The notes beneath the pieces were generated by a model. It was not told where the DNA came from. It ran no database searches and saw only the letters and a program-made list of their open reading frames with translations. DNA of 64,000 nucleotides from Dongia mobilis. GTDB lineage: Bacteria > Pseudomonadota > Alphaproteobacteria > Dongiales > Dongiaceae. This document shows positions 44,311 through 54,027 of this stretch, piece after piece (within the stretch, counting starts at the first letter, position 1; every line of letters starts with the position of its first letter). The stretch covers positions 372,001 through 436,000 of the forward strand of contig NZ_SNYW01000008.1 in assembly GCF_004363235.1 (NCBI RefSeq), in the 5' to 3' direction. A program made the translations under genes and the position numbers.

Positions 44311-45456
44311 TCACTCTGGCTGGAAGCAGGTCACCAGCACGGTAAAGCCGGCGAGCCGGGCGTCGAGATCGTTCCGGCTCATCGGTGCCTCGGCAGCCGC
44401 GCTGCGAAAGGCGATCTTCTGCTCGTCCAGAAAGCCCTTCAGCGCAGCAAGCCGGATCGCCATCCCCTCGTGGCCGCCCTTTGGCGCCGATTTCTTGACG
44501 ATGCCGGTGATCGGCAGCGAGGCGAACACCACACCGCGCACCAGACCGGCCTCGTCGACCAGTGGGCCGCCGCTGTTGCCGGGATCGATCTTGTTGGTGA
44601 GCAGCCAGAAATCGACCTCGTCCTTGTGGCTGATCTTGCGCTGCGACAGGCTGCCTTCGGTCACCGTATAGGTGGGCGCGTTGTCCCCGGCCCCCGGATA
44701 GCCCCCGGTCAGCAGCGGCTTCCCGGTGGCGATGTCCGGATCGGCCGCAAGGGTCGCAATTTCGCCGGCGCGAATCCTGGTACGCAGGATGGCGAGATCG
44801 CGCTTGGCATCCGCGGCAACCACCTTGGCCGGAATCCCGGGGGCAACCGTAACATTGGTGCAGCCCTCAACCACATGCTCGTTGGTGACAACCACGTCCT
44901 CGGCGATGACGATGCCGGAGCCGGTGGCATGGACGTCGCTCAGTCCGCCAAAGCTGTCATCAATGGCGATGGCGCGCATGTTCGCTCGCCACATTTCGTC
45001 CGGCTTGAGCGGTTTCAGGCGCAGCAGCGACTGGGCTGCCGCCTGGTTCCGGCTCAGTGCCGCCTTGGCATACCAGGCCAGCGCCCAGTCGGGGTAGTTC
45101 GTCTTCTCCGACAGGCGACCCATGGCCAGTTGCGCCTCGGCATGGCCCTTGTTGGCAGCGCGGCGATACCAGGCCTTGGCCTTGTCGGAATCCACCTCGC
45201 GGCCAATACCCCGCTCGTAGATCAGCCCGGCCATGTATTGCGAGGGCGGATCCTTGCGCTGCTCCGCAGCCGCCAGACAGGCCGCCGCCGTGGCATCGGC
45301 ATCTGCCCCCTGGCGCAATTCCCCATCGAGGCCGAGGGATGCGCGGCAGACACCGTTGTCGTCTGCCAACGCAAGTCGGCCAGCCGGTATCGCAGCCAGC
45401 AGCAGGACCAACAAGGGGGCCAGCGCAGCGGCCCTGACACATTGCCTGACGTTCAA
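44311..45456 (-). CDS. Sel1-repeat trypsin-like serine protease
   Basis: A 381-residue exported protein. A signal peptide (about 1-31, ending ALA) precedes Sel1-like helical repeats (about 70-150, SQYMAGLIYERGIG, then AEAQLAMGRLSE). A trypsin-like domain follows, with complete triad His194 (TNEHVVEG), Asp220 (AKRDLAIL) and Ser295 (DPGNSGGPL). No PDZ domain is present, so it is not a standard DegP. A TTG start with GAGG upstream is favoured; the frame stays open further upstream. The repeats probably bind partner proteins at the envelope. Confidence 0.85.
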   Translation of the reverse strand: MNVRQCVRAAALAPLLVLLLAAIPAGRLALADDNGVCRASLGLDGELRQGADADATAAACLAAAEQRKDPPSQYMAGLIYERGIGREVDSDKAKAWYRRAANKGHAEAQLAMGRLSEKTNYPDWALAWYAKAALSRNQAAAQSLLRLKPLKPDEMWRANMRAIAIDDSFGGLSDVHATGSGIVIAEDVVVTNEHVVEGCTNVTVAPGIPAKVVAADAKRDLAILRTRIRAGEIATLAADPDIATGKPLLTGGYPGAGDNAPTYTVTEGSLSQRKISHKDEVDFWLLTNKIDPGNSGGPLVDEAGLVRGVVFASLPITGIVKKSAPKGGHEGMAIRLAALKGFLDEQKIAFRSAAAEAPMSRNDLDARLAGFTVLVTCFQPE

Positions 45457-45538
45457 ATCCGACCTCGCGTCCAATTGCTTCGCCTCAATTTTATGTCGCA
45501 AGGCGGGTGTCACTGCAACCATGCCGATTTGCCCCAAC

Positions 45539-45567
45539 AAAAAGGGCGGCAGGTTGCCCTGCCGCCC
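45539..45567 (-). terminator. Rho-independent terminator of the aldehyde dehydrogenase gene
   Basis: On the minus strand a perfect 10-base stem GGGCGGCAGG/CCTGCCGCCC with a 4-base loop is followed by TTTTTG, about 25 bp past the stop codon. Textbook form. Confidence 0.88.
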
Positions 45568-45590
45568 CCGTCATGCGGACGGAATATCGC

Positions 45591-47105
45591 TCAGCCGAGA
45601 TGCATCCAGACCGATTTGGTCTGGGTCACCGTGGTCAGCGTCTCCAGGCACTTGTCGCGGCCCATGCCGGATTGCTTGAAGCCGCCCCAGATCGAGGTCA
45701 TGTCGCCATGGTCGAAGCAATTGACCCAGACGATGCCGGCCTCGATGTCGCGCGCCGCCTTGTGGGCAAGGCTGACATCCGAGGTCCAGATCGAGGCAGC
45801 AAGGCCATAGATCGAATCATTGGCGATCTCGATCGCCTGGTCGATCTTCTTGAAGGGGAGGATGGTGCCGACCGGGCCGAACACTTCCTCGCGCGCGATG
45901 CGCATGTCGTTCTTCACGCCGGTGAAGAGAGTGGGCGCCACATAGCAGCCCTTCTCGAGCCCCTTCGGCACGGCGCCGCCCAGGGACAGTTTGGCGCCTT
46001 CCTTCTTGGCGATGTCGATATAGCCAAGGACACGCTTCTGTTGTTCCTTGGTGACCAGTGGGCCCATCGTCGTGGCGGGGTCGAGCGGATCGCCCGGGTT
46101 GAAGCTGGCCTTGGCCTTCTCCAGGAACTTGGCGACAAACTCGTCATGCACCTTGGCGTCGACCAGGATGCGCGAGCCGGCATTGCAGACCTCGCCCTGG
46201 TTGCCATAGATGCCGTTGACCGCATATTGCGCCGCCATGTCGAGATCGGGGGCGTCGGCGGTGATGATCTGCGGGGTCTTGCCGCCGCATTCGGTGGTGA
46301 CTCGCTTCATGTTCGACTGGCCGGCATAGACCATCATCAGCTTGCCGACCTCGGTCGAGCCGGTGAAGCCGATCTTGTCGACATCCATGTGGAGGGCGAG
46401 CGCCTTGCCGGCCTCCTCGCCGAGACCCTGGACGACGTTAAGCACACCGGCCGGGCCGCCCGCTTCCATGAACAGTTTTGCAAGCAGGCTGGCCGAAAGC
46501 GGTGACTGCTCGGCCGGCTTCAGGATCACCGAATTGCCGGCCGCCAAGGCCGGGGCGATCTTCCAGGCCGCCATCATCAGCGGATAGTTCCACGGCACGA
46601 TGCAGCCGATGACGCCCAGTGGTTGCCTAAGAATGTAGTGAAACTCGGTCGATGCCGTCGAGGTCACGGTGCCTTCGATCTTGTCGATGGTCTCGCCGAA
46701 ATATTGGAAGGTCATCACCGCGCCGGGGATGTCGATGTTCAGCATCTCGCTGATCGGCTTGCCCATGTCGGTGGAATCGAGGAGCGCGAATTGCAGCGCA
46801 TTCTCCTCGATCAATTGCGCGAACTTGTAGATCACCGTCATGCGGTCGCGCGGCGCCATCCTGGACCAGACGCCCGATTTGAAGGCCTTGCGGGCGGCCT
46901 TCACGGCCAGATCGACGTCGCTGGCGTCGGAACGCGCGACCGAGGCGATCACCTCGCCGGTGGCCGGGTTGATGGTTTCGAACTTCCGGCCCTTCCTGGC
47001 GTCGACGAACTTGCCGTCGATGAAGTTGCGGGTCTCCAGTTTCAGCTTGTCGGCGTATTTCCGGAACGACTTCTTGTCCAGTTTCCTGGCTTGATCGAGA
47101 TTCAT
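45591..47105 (-). CDS. NAD(P)-dependent aldehyde dehydrogenase (PuuC-like)
   Basis: A 504-residue aldehyde dehydrogenase. The cofactor motif (GFTGSTEVGKL), catalytic Glu in ECGGKTPQ, and nucleophilic Cys in GNQGEVCNAGSR are intact, as is PWNYPLMM. It is closest in feel to gamma-glutamyl-gamma-aminobutyraldehyde and betaine-type dehydrogenases, but the substrate cannot be fixed. GGGAG lies 8 bases before the ATG at 47105. It is a single gene closed by a strong terminator. Confidence 0.92.
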   Translation of the reverse strand: MNLDQARKLDKKSFRKYADKLKLETRNFIDGKFVDARKGRKFETINPATGEVIASVARSDASDVDLAVKAARKAFKSGVWSRMAPRDRMTVIYKFAQLIEENALQFALLDSTDMGKPISEMLNIDIPGAVMTFQYFGETIDKIEGTVTSTASTEFHYILRQPLGVIGCIVPWNYPLMMAAWKIAPALAAGNSVILKPAEQSPLSASLLAKLFMEAGGPAGVLNVVQGLGEEAGKALALHMDVDKIGFTGSTEVGKLMMVYAGQSNMKRVTTECGGKTPQIITADAPDLDMAAQYAVNGIYGNQGEVCNAGSRILVDAKVHDEFVAKFLEKAKASFNPGDPLDPATTMGPLVTKEQQKRVLGYIDIAKKEGAKLSLGGAVPKGLEKGCYVAPTLFTGVKNDMRIAREEVFGPVGTILPFKKIDQAIEIANDSIYGLAASIWTSDVSLAHKAARDIEAGIVWVNCFDHGDMTSIWGGFKQSGMGRDKCLETLTTVTQTKSVWMHLG

Positions 47106-47296
47106 GGTGTTCACTCCCTTGTGTTGCGGCGCGGGGAAATTCCCCCGGCTTTCATCCTGGTTCCTGGCTTCGGGGCTTTCGGCCTTGCTGCCGGATTGTT
47201 TTGGCCAGCCCTGGCTCGGGCTAGCTTATAGCACCGGCGCCATTGCGCCCGCTAGACGCTGCCGATTTGCAGGACCGCTGACATTCTGCAGCGCCG

Positions 47297-48337
47297 CTAC
47301 CCCTTTTGGGATAGGGCTTTCTGTCGCGCGCGCACCCGCTCGCGATGCGCGGTATAGATGCCGGTGGCGATGATGATGCCGGCGCCGATCCAGGTGGTGA
47401 GGATGGGCCAGCTGTCGAACCAGACATAGCCGATCGCCATGGCCCAGAGCAGCTGCACATAGATGAAGGGCGCGACAATCGAGGCCGAGGCGAAGGAGAA
47501 GGCGCGGATGACCAGGGTATGCGCCGCCCCGCCGGTTACCCCAATGGCGCCCAGCAGCAGCCATTGGTCCCAGCTGGGCGCCTGCCAGACGAAGGGCATG
47601 CAGGCGGAAAGCACCACGCAGCCCACCAGCGCCGAATAGAACAGCGAGGTGGCGTTACCGTCATGGCGCGCGGCGATCCTGGTCAAGACGTTGTAGCCGG
47701 CACCGCAACTGGCCGAGAGGACCGGCAGCAGGACCGCCGCATGGGCCATGCCGAAGCCCGGCCGGACAACGATGAGGACGCCGACGAAGCCGATGATGAC
47801 GGCGCTCCAGCGGCGCAACCCGACCGTCTCCTTGAGGATGAGGAAGGAGAGGATGGTGATCACCATGGGCTCGACGAAGGCAATCGCGGTCGCCGTGGCG
47901 AGGTCGATATAGGTAAGCGCCAGGAAGAACAGCAGCGTCGTCGCCAGCATCAGCAGCGAGCGCAGGAACTGGAGGCCCGGCCGGCGCGAGCGCAGCGAGT
48001 TTCCCCAGCGCTGCGACCATGTCAGCGGCGAGCCCAAACCGGTCATGCGGGCCGCAATGGCGGCATAGCCGAGGGCGAAAACCAGATGGAAGACATAGCG
48101 GCCCCAGGCTACCTCCAGCACCGGCAATTCCTGGCCCAGATGCTTCACGATCGCATTGAAGACCGAGAAGATCATGCCGGCGCCGATGAGGCAGAGAATG
48201 CCGTAGAGCGGCCGGTCGGCGGCCAGCTGCCGCTCGCGCGCCGAGGGCAGCGGCGGCAGGGGGGCGGGGGCGGGATCCGGCGACAGCGGTTTTCCGGCTT
48301 CGCCGCCGGTGACATCCATGTCCGGGCGGTCAGTCAC
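47297..48337 (-). CDS. EamA/DMT-family transporter
   Basis: A 346-residue inner-membrane protein with ten hydrophobic segments forming two EamA repeats (about 43-180 and 200-335). It has FVEPMVITILSFLILKE in the first repeat. About 40 proline-rich residues precede the first helix. Family members export amino acids, nucleosides or other small metabolites. It starts 8 bases inside the antiporter gene's end, so the two are coupled. Confidence 0.9.
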   Translation of the reverse strand: MTDRPDMDVTGGEAGKPLSPDPAPAPLPPLPSARERQLAADRPLYGILCLIGAGMIFSVFNAIVKHLGQELPVLEVAWGRYVFHLVFALGYAAIAARMTGLGSPLTWSQRWGNSLRSRRPGLQFLRSLLMLATTLLFFLALTYIDLATATAIAFVEPMVITILSFLILKETVGLRRWSAVIIGFVGVLIVVRPGFGMAHAAVLLPVLSASCGAGYNVLTRIAARHDGNATSLFYSALVGCVVLSACMPFVWQAPSWDQWLLLGAIGVTGGAAHTLVIRAFSFASASIVAPFIYVQLLWAMAIGYVWFDSWPILTTWIGAGIIIATGIYTAHRERVRARQKALSQKG

Positions 48338-50810
48338 GCCTCAGCCGCTCCTTCGCCACGTCCTCGATGCGTGCCTTCAATCCCGCATCCTGCAGCAGCA
48401 GGCGCTGGAAGTCCCGCGCCTTCAGGGCGAGAAGCTGGCAATAGCCCATGGCAAGCACATCGGCGACGCGCGGCTGGCCGGTGAGCAGGGCGAGCTCGCC
48501 GAAGAAATCGCCACTGCCGAGTTCAACCTCTTCTCTCTCCAGCAGCACGCGCACGGCACCGGAGGCGATGAAATACATCGCATCGCCGCGGTCGCCACGC
48601 TTGACGATGACGGCATCCGGCAATTCCAGCTGCGGCTTCAGCAAGGCGGCGATGGCCTGCTGGCGCTGGATGTCGAGATCGCGGAAGATCGGCACGCGCT
48701 GCACCAGATCGATGGCGGAGAGCCTGGCATCCAGCCGCGGCCGGGAATCGAGACCCTGCCAATAGGCCTCGACCTCGTCGCGCAATTCGCGCTCGACCTC
48801 GCCGCTCACCACCTGGTTCTCGGCCAGCACACGGTAGGCGAGGCCCTCGCGCTGGCGGGCGATACGGGCCAGGAACTGGCGCTGCAGTTCCGCCGCATAG
48901 GCCGGATATTGCAATTTGAGGGCGATCAGCGAGCGCTCGACGATGGCGGCCCTGGCAGCTACCAGATCGACCACGGCGCCGGTCACGTCCTCGCCCACCA
49001 GGGGCTGCAGGCGGTCGCGGCAGAACGGCACCAGGCTGGTCAATATCCGGTGCTGCACCATCAGGAACTCGAACCGATCGGCCAGGGCTGCCGCCAGCGG
49101 CCGGTCGAAGCCGAAGCGGCGATGCAGCGCCAGGCGCCAGCGGAAAGTCGGCGAGAAGCGGACCGACTGCCCGGCCGCCTGCAGATAGGCCGGGCGTCCC
49201 AGCGCGCGCACCGCGTCGCGCACACGCTGCGCCTCGCGCAGCAGCATCTCGGCCACACGCCGGTCGACGATGCGGGCGTTGAGCAATTCGTAGCAGCGGT
49301 CGATCTCGCGCGCGGTGGCGACGGTCAGCGCCACCTTGACGACATCCTCGCCCGGCAATTCCGCTCCCTGCACCTGGCTGCGGGCGATATTCTGGCGCCG
49401 CTCGATCTCGGCCAGGGTCGTATTCACGACCTCGCGGTCGATACCCTCGGCCTGGGCGATGGTCTCGACCTCGTGGGCGATGTCGGTCAGCGTCATCAGC
49501 TTGGCCCGGTCGCGCACTCCGCGCGCCACCGGGCTCAGGCGGTTGAGGTGGAAAAAGCCGACCAGGGTGCGCAGGGTCGTGGCATTGACCAGCAGTGTCG
49601 CCAGCACGAAGCCGCATACCACGGTGCCGACGAAATCGCGCAGGCCCGGGGGCAGCGCCGTGTTCTCGACCACGGCGAGGGCAAGGGCCAGCGAAATGGC
49701 GCCGCGCATGCCACCCCAGACGATCACCGTCTTGATGCGGTGGTTGATGCCCTGCATCAGGCCGATCCGGGTCAAGACCGGCATCAGGCCGAAGACGGCA
49801 ATGCCGCGCGCGGCCAGGGTCGCCAGGAAGACGACGGCGACATAGCCCAGTTCGCGGAGCGTGGTGTCTTCCATGATGCGCGGCACCAGCATGGCGGCCA
49901 GCAGGAAGATCAGCGAATTGGCCCAGAAGCCCAGCTGCGCCCAGACCCCTTCCATCTGTTCGAAGGTATGGCCGCTGACGCGGGTCTTGCCGATCGAGCC
50001 CAGGACCAGCCCGGCGGTGACGCAGGCGACGACGCCCGAGACGTGGAAGTAGTGTTCGGGAATGACGAAGCTCAGATAGGCCAACGCGATGGTCAGCGTG
50101 ATCTCGGCCCGGGGCCAGCCGCCCATGGCGGAAAGGAGGGCGCAGGCGATTCGCCCCATGACGAAGCCGGCCAGTCCGCCACCCAGGAAACTGGTCAGGA
50201 AATGGCCGATCGTGGCGAGGATGCCGGCGCGGCCCTCGCCCAGGAGGATCGGCAGCAGCAGGCCGAAAAGGGCGATGGCGGCGGCGTCGTTGAGCAGGCT
50301 TTCGCCCTCGACCAGCGTGGTGAGCCGTTTCGGTACGCCCACCTCTCGGAAGATGCCGATGACGGCGGCGGGGTCGGTAGTGGCGACGATCGAGCCCAGC
50401 AGCAGGCAGGCCACCAGGCCGAAGGGCGAGACCATGGCGAGGGCGACGCCGACCGTGACGGCGCAGATGACGACGGCCAGCACCGCCAGGGTCAGGACCG
50501 GGGCGATATCGTCCAGCAGCCGCCGGACGTCGATGGCGATCGCCGTTTCGAACAGCAAGGCCGGCAGGAAGATCAGCAGGAAGGATTCCGACGACACCTC
50601 GACGCTGGCCAGGGCCTCGATGATCTCGTGCAGGGCGGGAGAGGGAACGCCGAGATCCGGCCGGAAGGTAACGATGAGGCCGAGGCCGAGGCCGACCAGT
50701 GCGAGGAGGACGGAATAGGGCAGTCGCAGCCGCGCCGCCAGCGGCGGCAGCAGGCTCATCAGCCCCAGCAGGCTGACCAGCCCGAAGACGACTAACCCGA
50801 TGCTGGTCAT
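48330..50810 (-). CDS. CPA1 sodium/proton antiporter with cyclic-nucleotide-binding domain
   Basis: An 826-residue protein. About 12-13 membrane helices (about 1-400) form an NhaP/NHE-type exchanger, with the VATTDPAAVIGIF ion site and VWGGMRGAISLALAL. A long helical linker (about 430-690) precedes a C-terminal cNMP-binding domain (about 700-815, VIVKRGDRGDAMYFIASG, then GDFFGELALLTGQPR). The RxADV following the GELALL loop resembles nucleotide-binding members. The architecture is that of plant SOS1 and bacterial relatives. Regulation by cAMP or c-di-GMP is possible but untested. Confidence 0.92.
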   Translation of the reverse strand: MTSIGLVVFGLVSLLGLMSLLPPLAARLRLPYSVLLALVGLGLGLIVTFRPDLGVPSPALHEIIEALASVEVSSESFLLIFLPALLFETAIAIDVRRLLDDIAPVLTLAVLAVVICAVTVGVALAMVSPFGLVACLLLGSIVATTDPAAVIGIFREVGVPKRLTTLVEGESLLNDAAAIALFGLLLPILLGEGRAGILATIGHFLTSFLGGGLAGFVMGRIACALLSAMGGWPRAEITLTIALAYLSFVIPEHYFHVSGVVACVTAGLVLGSIGKTRVSGHTFEQMEGVWAQLGFWANSLIFLLAAMLVPRIMEDTTLRELGYVAVVFLATLAARGIAVFGLMPVLTRIGLMQGINHRIKTVIVWGGMRGAISLALALAVVENTALPPGLRDFVGTVVCGFVLATLLVNATTLRTLVGFFHLNRLSPVARGVRDRAKLMTLTDIAHEVETIAQAEGIDREVVNTTLAEIERRQNIARSQVQGAELPGEDVVKVALTVATAREIDRCYELLNARIVDRRVAEMLLREAQRVRDAVRALGRPAYLQAAGQSVRFSPTFRWRLALHRRFGFDRPLAAALADRFEFLMVQHRILTSLVPFCRDRLQPLVGEDVTGAVVDLVAARAAIVERSLIALKLQYPAYAAELQRQFLARIARQREGLAYRVLAENQVVSGEVERELRDEVEAYWQGLDSRPRLDARLSAIDLVQRVPIFRDLDIQRQQAIAALLKPQLELPDAVIVKRGDRGDAMYFIASGAVRVLLEREEVELGSGDFFGELALLTGQPRVADVLAMGYCQLLALKARDFQRLLLQDAGLKARIEDVAKERLRRD

Positions 50811-51037
50811 GAAGCTGGGATACCCCGTGGCGGACGGATGCGAGACCCCCTTATAGACCGGAAGCCGGCCGGCGGTCCAAAGCCGAAGCGGGCTGCGGTG
50901 ATGTCGGTCACGGTGGCGCTAGTTGCATGGCGCCAGTCGCATGGCAGCTCTCTCCACCTCGCTTTCCGGCCGGCCGTTGCCAGCCAGTTTCCTCCCCGTC
51001 GCTTGACAAGAATCGGGTCCTGCCGCCATCCCAGGAC

Positions 51038-51631
51038 ATGCATATCCTGGGACTCACCGGATCGATCGGCATGGGAAAATCCACGGCGGCCGCCATGCTG
51101 CGACGCCTGGGCGTGCCGGTGCATGACGCCGACGCCGCCGTCCACCGGCTGATGGGACGCGGCGGCCAGGCGGTCGCAAGGGTTGCCGCCGCCTTCCCCG
51201 GAACGGCGGTCGGCGGCGCCATCGACCGCGGCGAACTGGGCGCCCGTGTCTTCGGCCGCCCCGCCGAGATGAAGCGCCTGGAGGCGATCCTGCATCCGCT
51301 GGTCCGGGCCGAGGAGACCGCCTTCCTGCGGCGCTGCCGGGCGGCGCGGCGGAACCTGGTCGTGCTCGACATCCCACTCCTGTTTGAAACCGGGGGCGAG
51401 AAACGCTGCGATCGCGTGGTCGTGGTGACGGCGCCACAATTTCTGCAAAAACAGCGCGTATTGAAAAGGCCGGGCATGACGCCCGAGCGCCTCGCCCAGG
51501 TTCTCGGCCGGCAGATGCCGGACCGAGAGAAGCGCCTGCTGGCCGATTGGGTGGTGGAAACGGGGCTGGGCCGGCGGCCGACATTGGTCGCCCTGCAGAA
51601 GGTGGTGCGCAGCATGCGCAGGACAGCATGA
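51038..51631 (+). CDS. coaE: Dephospho-CoA kinase
   Basis: A 197-residue cytoplasmic P-loop kinase catalysing the last step of coenzyme A synthesis. The Walker A is GSIGMGKST (8-16). VHDADAAVHRL (the DAD motif), HPLVR and VLDIPLLFE are all conserved. It heads the coaE-murI-dnaQ run, with murI starting 11 bases after its stop. In many alphaproteobacteria coaE sits directly before dnaQ; here murI is inserted. Confidence 0.95.
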   Translation: MHILGLTGSIGMGKSTAAAMLRRLGVPVHDADAAVHRLMGRGGQAVARVAAAFPGTAVGGAIDRGELGARVFGRPAEMKRLEAILHPLVRAEETAFLRRCRAARRNLVVLDIPLLFETGGEKRCDRVVVVTAPQFLQKQRVLKRPGMTPERLAQVLGRQMPDREKRLLADWVVETGLGRRPTLVALQKVVRSMRRTA

Positions 51632-51641
51632 GCCGGGTTGC

Positions 51642-52532
51642 ATGATCGGGGTGTTCGATTCCGGCCATGGCGGCCTCACCATCCTCTCGGCCCTCAGCCG
51701 CCGCCTCCCACGGCAGCGCTTCATCTATCTGGGCGACCATGCCAATGCGCCCTATGGCCAGCGCTCGCCGGAGGAAATCCTGGCGCTGACCCAGGTTGGG
51801 GTCGCCCGCCTGTTCGGTCTTGGTTGCACTTTGGTGATCCTTGCCTGCAACACGGCTGCCGCCGTGGCGCTGCGGCGCTTGCAGCAGGAATGGCTGCCGC
51901 TGGCCTATCCCAACCACCGCTGCCTTGGCGTCCTCGTCCCCATGATCGAGGAGATCGCACAAAACCCCTGGCATGCGGTGGCAAGCCCAGCCGACGGGCT
52001 GCGGCGGCGCGAGGTGCTGGGCGTATTCGCCACCCCCGCCACCGTCGCCTCGGGCGCCTATCTCCATGAGGTGGCGAAGCGGGCGCCGCATCTCGCCGTT
52101 TTCCAGCAGGCCTGCGACGACCTCGCCGGACTGATCGAGGCGGGGGCGCCCGAGGACCGGCTGATGCAATCGGTCGCCGCCCATGTGGCGGCCCTCGATC
52201 GACAGCTCGGTGGCGTGCCGGTCGATACCGTCGTGCTCGGCTGCACGCATTATCCGCTGGTCGAGCACCTGTTCCGCGCCGTCCTGCCGGATCGCACCCG
52301 CATTGTCTCGCAACCCCAGCGCACCGCTGACGCGCTCACCGCCTATCTCTTCCGCCATCCCGAGATGAAGAGTTTCGGCCCGGTACCGGCCGCCTTGCGC
52401 TGCTTCACCACCGGCGATCCGGCGCGCGCCACCCAACTTGCCAGCGCGTTCCTGGCCGGGCATCCTGCCGGGAACAAGGTGGCGTTCGAATCGTTGCCGC
52501 AACATCTGACCGGGCATGTCGAATATGCGTGA
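51642..52532 (+). CDS. murI: Glutamate racemase
   Basis: A 296-residue cytoplasmic enzyme making D-glutamate for peptidoglycan. The catalytic motifs are FDSGHGGLT (5-13), the first cysteine in LACNTAA and the second in LGCTHYPLVEHL. YLGDHANAPYG is the usual substrate loop. HGG replaces the more common VGG in the first motif. Its last codons overlap dnaQ. Confidence 0.93.
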   Translation: MIGVFDSGHGGLTILSALSRRLPRQRFIYLGDHANAPYGQRSPEEILALTQVGVARLFGLGCTLVILACNTAAAVALRRLQQEWLPLAYPNHRCLGVLVPMIEEIAQNPWHAVASPADGLRRREVLGVFATPATVASGAYLHEVAKRAPHLAVFQQACDDLAGLIEAGAPEDRLMQSVAAHVAALDRQLGGVPVDTVVLGCTHYPLVEHLFRAVLPDRTRIVSQPQRTADALTAYLFRHPEMKSFGPVPAALRCFTTGDPARATQLASAFLAGHPAGNKVAFESLPQHLTGHVEYA

Positions 52533-53217
52533 GATCGTCCTCGATACCGAGACCACGGGCTTCGATCCGCTGACCGGCGACCGGCTGGTCGAGATCGGCT
52601 GCATCGAACTCATGAACCACATCCCCACGGGGAAAAACTTCCACCGCTATCTCAATCCCGAGCGCGAGATGCCGGAGGCGGCCTTCCGCATCCACGGCCT
52701 GTCGACCGAGTTTCTCGCCGACAAGCCGAAATTCCCCGAAGTGGCTGAGGATTTCCTGGTTTTCCTCGATGCGGCGCCGCTGGTCATCCACAATGCCGAG
52801 TTCGACATGAAGTTCATCAACTTCGAACTCGAGAAGGCGGGGCGCCGGGCGCTGCCCATGCAGCGCGCGGTCGATACGGTGACCATGGCGCGCCGGAAAT
52901 TCCCGGGCGCCCCCGCTTCGCTCGACGCGCTCTGCAAGCGGTTCAACATCGACAACTCCAACCGCACGCTGCACGGCGCACTGCTCGACGCGCAATTGCT
53001 GGCAGACGTCTATCTGGAATTGCTGGGCGGCCGGCAGACCGGCCTCACCCTCGGCGCCGAGGAGACGGCCAGCGGCGACATGGATTTTGCCCGCCGCGCC
53101 GGCCCCAAAGGCGACCGCCCGGCCCGCCCGCCGCGCCCGCATGCGCCGACGGCAGAGGAACTGGCAGCCCATGCCGCCTTCGTCGCCAAGCTGAAGGACC
53201 CGCTCTGGCTGCAATAG
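52516..53217 (+). CDS. dnaQ: DNA polymerase III epsilon subunit
   Basis: A 233-residue 3'-5' proofreading exonuclease of the replicative polymerase. It has the three Exo motifs: LDTETTGFD (ExoI, about 9-17), IHNAEFDMKF (ExoII) and LHGALLDAQLLADVY (ExoIII). The C-terminal tail (about 195-233) would contact the alpha subunit. It overlaps the end of murI by 17 bases (or 8 if the second ATG is used), which implies coupled translation. Confidence 0.95.
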   Translation: MSNMREIVLDTETTGFDPLTGDRLVEIGCIELMNHIPTGKNFHRYLNPEREMPEAAFRIHGLSTEFLADKPKFPEVAEDFLVFLDAAPLVIHNAEFDMKFINFELEKAGRRALPMQRAVDTVTMARRKFPGAPASLDALCKRFNIDNSNRTLHGALLDAQLLADVYLELLGGRQTGLTLGAEETASGDMDFARRAGPKGDRPARPPRPHAPTAEELAAHAAFVAKLKDPLWLQ

Positions 53218-53231
53218 CGGCGGCTGGGGGG

Positions 53232-53537
53232 TCAGGCCAGCGGCGTCAGTCCGTGCCTGGTCCGGGCGATCGCACAGGCGTCATCGCCGGGCTGGCAGAG
53301 CCGGCAGACATCGGGGCGCAGGCCGTAGATGGTGCAGGTAGTGGCTCGCCCTATTTCGCCGGCGAGTGCCTTGCAACGATCGCCTTCGCAGGCCATGCCG
53401 CTGCCATCCGGCTTCACCAGATCAGGTGGAATGAGGGCGAGATCCGCCTCGTCCTCCAGGCTGAAGCGCGGCCAGGCGGCATCGGTGGCGCAGCAGGCGC
53501 CACAGGTCTGGCAAAGGTGCGACAGGTCTAGCGACAT
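53232..53537 (-). CDS. YkgJ-family cysteine cluster protein
   Basis: A 101-residue protein with eight or so cysteines in the family pattern CQTCGACC, then CEGDRCKAL, then CTIYGLRPDVCRLC. It probably binds zinc or an iron-sulfur cluster. No enzymatic function is established for the family. The ATG at 53537 begins the conserved domain; the ribosome site is poor. Convergent with dnaQ. Confidence 0.85.
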   Translation of the reverse strand: MSLDLSHLCQTCGACCATDAAWPRFSLEDEADLALIPPDLVKPDGSGMACEGDRCKALAGEIGRATTCTIYGLRPDVCRLCQPGDDACAIARTRHGLTPLA

Positions 53538-53718
53538 CGGGGGACCGGGTTGGGTGCGATGGCGCAGCCATGTCATGCCGGCGGCGCATTGGCAAGCGGG
53601 GACGTGCCGCCACAGCCTTGTCACAAGTCCCGGGCATTTGACACAAAGCTTGTTTGTTGGTGCGCGCCTGCACGCAGGCTATGCTGGCAATCGCTTCGGG
53701 TGACCTTGCTGGGGTGAA

Positions 53719-54027
53719 GTGACGTTGCCGCATCTCGATTTCGTCTATGGCGTCGTGCCGCTGCTGATGCTGGCGGCCTATCTGTGGCTGCAGATTCGGG
53801 CCCTGCGCCGTTTTCGGCGCGGCTGGCATCGGCTGGCTTGCGTCCCGGCCGCCGCGATGGCGATCACGCTGCTGATCGGCATCGTCGGCGGTTTGCAGGG
53901 CGCCAATCTGGCGCCGCTCTGGTTCTTCCTCACCTTGCCGGTCGCACTCCTCTTTCTTCTGGCGCTCTACGCGGTCAAGGCAATCCGGGAAATGCGGCGC
54001 TGGGGAATCATCGCCGATAGGGGATGA
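53719..54027 (+). CDS. Small three-helix membrane protein, unknown function
   Basis: A 102-residue protein with three hydrophobic segments separated by a basic loop (RRFRRGWHR). The GTG start has a GGGG-rich site upstream. Its 3' end overlaps the convergent PepSY gene by 20 bases. No family is recognised. Confidence 0.6.
   Translation: MTLPHLDFVYGVVPLLMLAAYLWLQIRALRRFRRGWHRLACVPAAAMAITLLIGIVGGLQGANLAPLWFFLTLPVALLFLLALYAVKAIREMRRWGIIADRG

Noticed and set aside
48309-50795. An 828-codon open frame antisense to the antiporter gene
   Set aside because: Asp/Gln/His-rich low-complexity product mirroring the antiporter codons; an artefact of high GC at third positions.
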